A stretch of DNA of 64,000 nucleotides. Source: Bacillota bacterium. Its GTDB lineage: Bacteria; Bacillota; SHA-98; Ch115; JABLXJ01. Both the position numbers and the translations under genes were made by a program. The stretch lies in contig JABLXJ010000017.1 of assembly GCA_013178125.1 (NCBI GenBank), positions 1-64,000 on the forward strand. The letters run 5' to 3'. The number at the start of each line of letters is the position of its first letter. Positions within the stretch are counted from its first letter, which is position 1. Below, one piece after another: positions 61,859 to 64,000 of the stretch. The notes under the pieces are model-generated. The model had not been told where the DNA came from, did not search any database, and saw only the letters and a program-made list of their open reading frames with translations.

Positions 61859-63846
61859 TATGATGACTTGTTTATGTAAAACTCCCCTGCCTCACCTGTC
61901 TGTATTGACTGGAATCTACCCTGAATCGTGTTGCCCTGGATGACGCCCTGGAATTCATAGGCAATCCCCATTACAGTCATCCGGAAGTTTAGCTGGTTGC
62001 CCTGAACCTGGCCTTCAAGCGGGCCTGACCCTTGAGCGGGGGGAACGAGGTCGAACATAAACTGTCCCCTAATACTGGCCCCGTTCTGTTGCAGCATGAT
62101 CATCACATACCCCGTCTTTCCCGCGGCGGGGCCCTTCGTAATGAGCACCGTTCCACGATACGTCCCGCTCAAGTCTGCCACAGGAGGAAGAGATTGCTGG
62201 GCGGCCTGGGGTTGCGGGATTTGTTGTTGTGACGCAGCTGAACCCGTGGGGAGCTTATATCCCCACCTTTGGAGGACGTCCGCGTCGAGCCGCGGAAGCT
62301 CGGGACTGCTCACGCCTTGCCGCCACATCTCCCGCAAATCTACGAGAAAATGGGGCTTCTCGTTGAGATCCTTGGGAAGGTTCTTCTGTCCGATCTTTAC
62401 CGCTTCCTCGAAGGTAACGGACTTGCCTACGGCCGCGCCGGCCACCCCGGTGGTCTCTACGGGCAGGATCTGGCCGCTCGGAAGTTCTATGAGAGGATAA
62501 ACGTGCCCGGGAATCACTAAAAGATATGCTCTGAGACCGACAGCCTCACATGCCGCGGCATAGGTGATTGCCAGGTCAACGCAGGTGCCCGAGCGGTCGC
62601 GCAGCACATCACGAGGGTACTTGATATCCTGGCCACCTGAATACTCCACAAGAAAGCCCGAGGGCGTCTGATAGGAGATGCCGTGGGCTACTTCCAGATC
62701 ATACAGCGCCTTACAGTACGTGAGTGCATCATCGTCGCTCGAGGAGGCTGCCGCGCCTCCGGCTAGCTGGCTTGCCATCCCGGCGAAAGCCTTGACCGGG
62801 TCATCCAACCTTGTAACGAATGCGGCAAGCAGCGGTGCATTCGAGAAGTTGTCCGTCCACGTTCCGGTGTTTTCCTCAGGGAGTATGTTGGAGAATTCAA
62901 ATTGGTTAATGCCAAGTATGGATATCCTTGCGGAATCCGAGTCTCTATAGACGTGGCCAGCTTCATCCTTGTAGCTATATTCCACTTCGAGGTCGACAGG
63001 CGTCTCTGTCCGCAGTTCTGCAGCCTTTGGGGAAATTATGGGGTAATAGAGGTCAACGACCGTCCCGCCGGGGACGATGGTCGAGTATTTGCTGGAAGGA
63101 GACCAGTCAGCATACCCGCTTATTCTATACCTTACCTCAAGGTCGCGGACGCTGCTCTTGCCTGTATTCATGAAGACGGTCTTGGCCGCCCAGAAGGTCC
63201 CGTTCCCGATCTGTTTGTTTCCATATACCTTGTAGACTGACGCCGCAATTCGTGGCTTGCACTTAAGCTTTACTTCTAGCTGGGGTTTCCCAAGGACCTG
63301 CGGGATTGGCATTGAGAATGTAAGAAGGCCTGAGTCTATACTATACTTGATGTTCGTGGCCTCCTGGGGAAGCCGTATATTATATTTCCCGACCATAAAC
63401 ATTGATCCGAGGGGGAGGATCTGGAGCAGTATCACGCGCTGTCCCTCTTGCCATACCAGCTCCATGTCCCTGCCCATATCCACTTCCCATCTCTGACGTC
63501 TGAGCACAGCTGCCCCTTTGAAGTCCGCGCTCATGACGATCGAGTTGGTAGCATCTTTATATTCCGCCTTCGCATTTTCCACGAAAAAACTCGATCGCCC
63601 CGAGACCACGTCCCTCAGCAGGATATAGGGGCTCGGGTAGAGGCGCTTTATGGCAATGTAATCGGCATTTGCCGGCATCTTCCAGTTGATATCCAGATGG
63701 AGATCGCCGGTGGAAGTAAGGATACCATCCGCGTTGAGTCGGGTTATTTTAAATTGAGGTATTTCTTGGCCCGTTGCAAGACCGGCCCAAAAGAGGAGGA
63801 ACGATAATACAATAACAACGATGGGGAGGAAATGGCCTTTTTTCAT
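61858..63846 (-). CDS. Secreted transglutaminase-like protein
   Basis: An exported protein of 662 residues with a signal peptide (FLPIVVIVLSFLLFWAGLATG). The N-terminal 330 residues form beta-rich domains of unknown type; a transglutaminase/cysteine-protease-like core follows (about 385-500) with the Cys in DRSGTCVDLAITYAAAC and the His in VIPGHVYPLIEL, and an acidic residue in PVETTG. After a Gln/Pro-rich linker (SAASQQQIPQPQAAQQ) comes a C-terminal lipocalin-like beta domain (LSGTYRGTVLI ... FQGVIQGNTIQGRF). Function may be cross-linking, or peptide cutting at the surface. ATG at 63846 with AAGGAAGGTG ten bases upstream; the GTG eight codons earlier overlaps that site. Confidence 0.82.
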   Translation of the reverse strand: MKKGHFLPIVVIVLSFLLFWAGLATGQEIPQFKITRLNADGILTSTGDLHLDINWKMPANADYIAIKRLYPSPYILLRDVVSGRSSFFVENAKAEYKDATNSIVMSADFKGAAVLRRQRWEVDMGRDMELVWQEGQRVILLQILPLGSMFMVGKYNIRLPQEATNIKYSIDSGLLTFSMPIPQVLGKPQLEVKLKCKPRIAASVYKVYGNKQIGNGTFWAAKTVFMNTGKSSVRDLEVRYRISGYADWSPSSKYSTIVPGGTVVDLYYPIISPKAAELRTETPVDLEVEYSYKDEAGHVYRDSDSARISILGINQFEFSNILPEENTGTWTDNFSNAPLLAAFVTRLDDPVKAFAGMASQLAGGAAASSSDDDALTYCKALYDLEVAHGISYQTPSGFLVEYSGGQDIKYPRDVLRDRSGTCVDLAITYAAACEAVGLRAYLLVIPGHVYPLIELPSGQILPVETTGVAGAAVGKSVTFEEAVKIGQKNLPKDLNEKPHFLVDLREMWRQGVSSPELPRLDADVLQRWGYKLPTGSAASQQQIPQPQAAQQSLPPVADLSGTYRGTVLITKGPAAGKTGYVMIMLQQNGASIRGQFMFDLVPPAQGSGPLEGQVQGNQLNFRMTVMGIAYEFQGVIQGNTIQGRFQSIQTGEAGEFYINKSS

Positions 63847-63870
63847 GGAGCAGTTACACCTTCCTTTCAC

Positions 63871-64000
63871 GCCATTGATTATTGATTGCGTAGCCCGCGT
63901 GACGGGGTTCCCGTTAATCAGTTATTCGGTATTCCGGGCATATTTCCTTCGTTTTCTAAAATCCATATTTAAGTGTCAACGACCATGGGGGTGGTGCTTT
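63871..64000. other. Region upstream of the transglutaminase-like gene
   Basis: Holds the presumed minus-strand promoter of that gene. I see no distinct feature. Confidence 0.3.

Overview
The window reads as chromosomal DNA of an endospore-forming member of the Bacillota, probably Clostridia-like. The evidence is a complete GerA-type germinant-receptor operon, a MurT-type Mur ligase, strong AGGAGG-type ribosome sites with many GTG/TTG starts, and sugar transport and utilisation operons typical of anaerobic saccharolytic spore formers. No rRNA, tRNA, CRISPR array or phage structural gene was seen.

Layout. (1) 0-7.3 kb looks GC-rich: an AbrB-type protein, MurT, a PhoB/OmpR-type two-component system, a processive family 2 glycosyltransferase, and the stub of a nucleotide-sugar dehydrogenase. 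Several genes here carry in-frame short tandem repeats. (2) 7.4-32.4 kb lies almost entirely on the minus strand and is a carbohydrate island: inositol-phosphate synthase, PfkB kinase, Gfo/Idh oxidoreductase, a three-gene sugar ABC importer, a secreted beta-helix-like protein, an MFS carrier, a GH116-like glycosidase, and a set of dehydrogenases, an HpcH-type aldolase, a lactonase-like amidohydrolase, a cyclase-fold hydrolase, a LacI regulator, an NDP-sugar epimerase and a sugar isomerase. Related palindromes centred on ATCGAT precede three transcription units, so one LacI protein may control the island. (3) 32.4-33.7 kb is a gene-poor stretch of remnants, a terminator and leader hairpins. (4) 33.7-40.9 kb on the plus strand holds a lipoprotein with a coupled 28-codon ORF, the gerKA-KB-KC genes with a small D-type membrane subunit, and a double helix-turn-helix protein. 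(5) 41.1-47.8 kb has a 1977-residue pseudokinase/ATPase/GAF/histidine-kinase/receiver/HPt protein, convergent with a response regulator. (6) 48.1-51.3 kb is a compact morphogenesis cluster: ParM-like actin, bactofilin, membrane-anchored M23 peptidase, second bactofilin. (7) 51.4-53.9 kb has an intact IS1634-type insertion sequence and a broken transposase. (8) 54-61.5 kb on the minus strand has a deletion-fused ABC operon beside an intact ribose-type ABC operon, two sugar isomerases and a second LacI regulator with its own operator. (9) 61.9-63.8 kb is a secreted transglutaminase-like protein.

The most noteworthy items are the actin/bactofilin/M23/bactofilin cluster, a family of about 75-bp repeats found just behind stop codons of unrelated minus-strand genes, the chimeric ABC gene made by in-frame deletions, the giant kinase whose kinase domain has lost its catalytic residues, and a miniature element with ends matching the local IS1634 element. 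Protein identities come from recognising motifs by eye; no database search was run, and coordinates of inferred starts rest on visible ribosome-binding sites.
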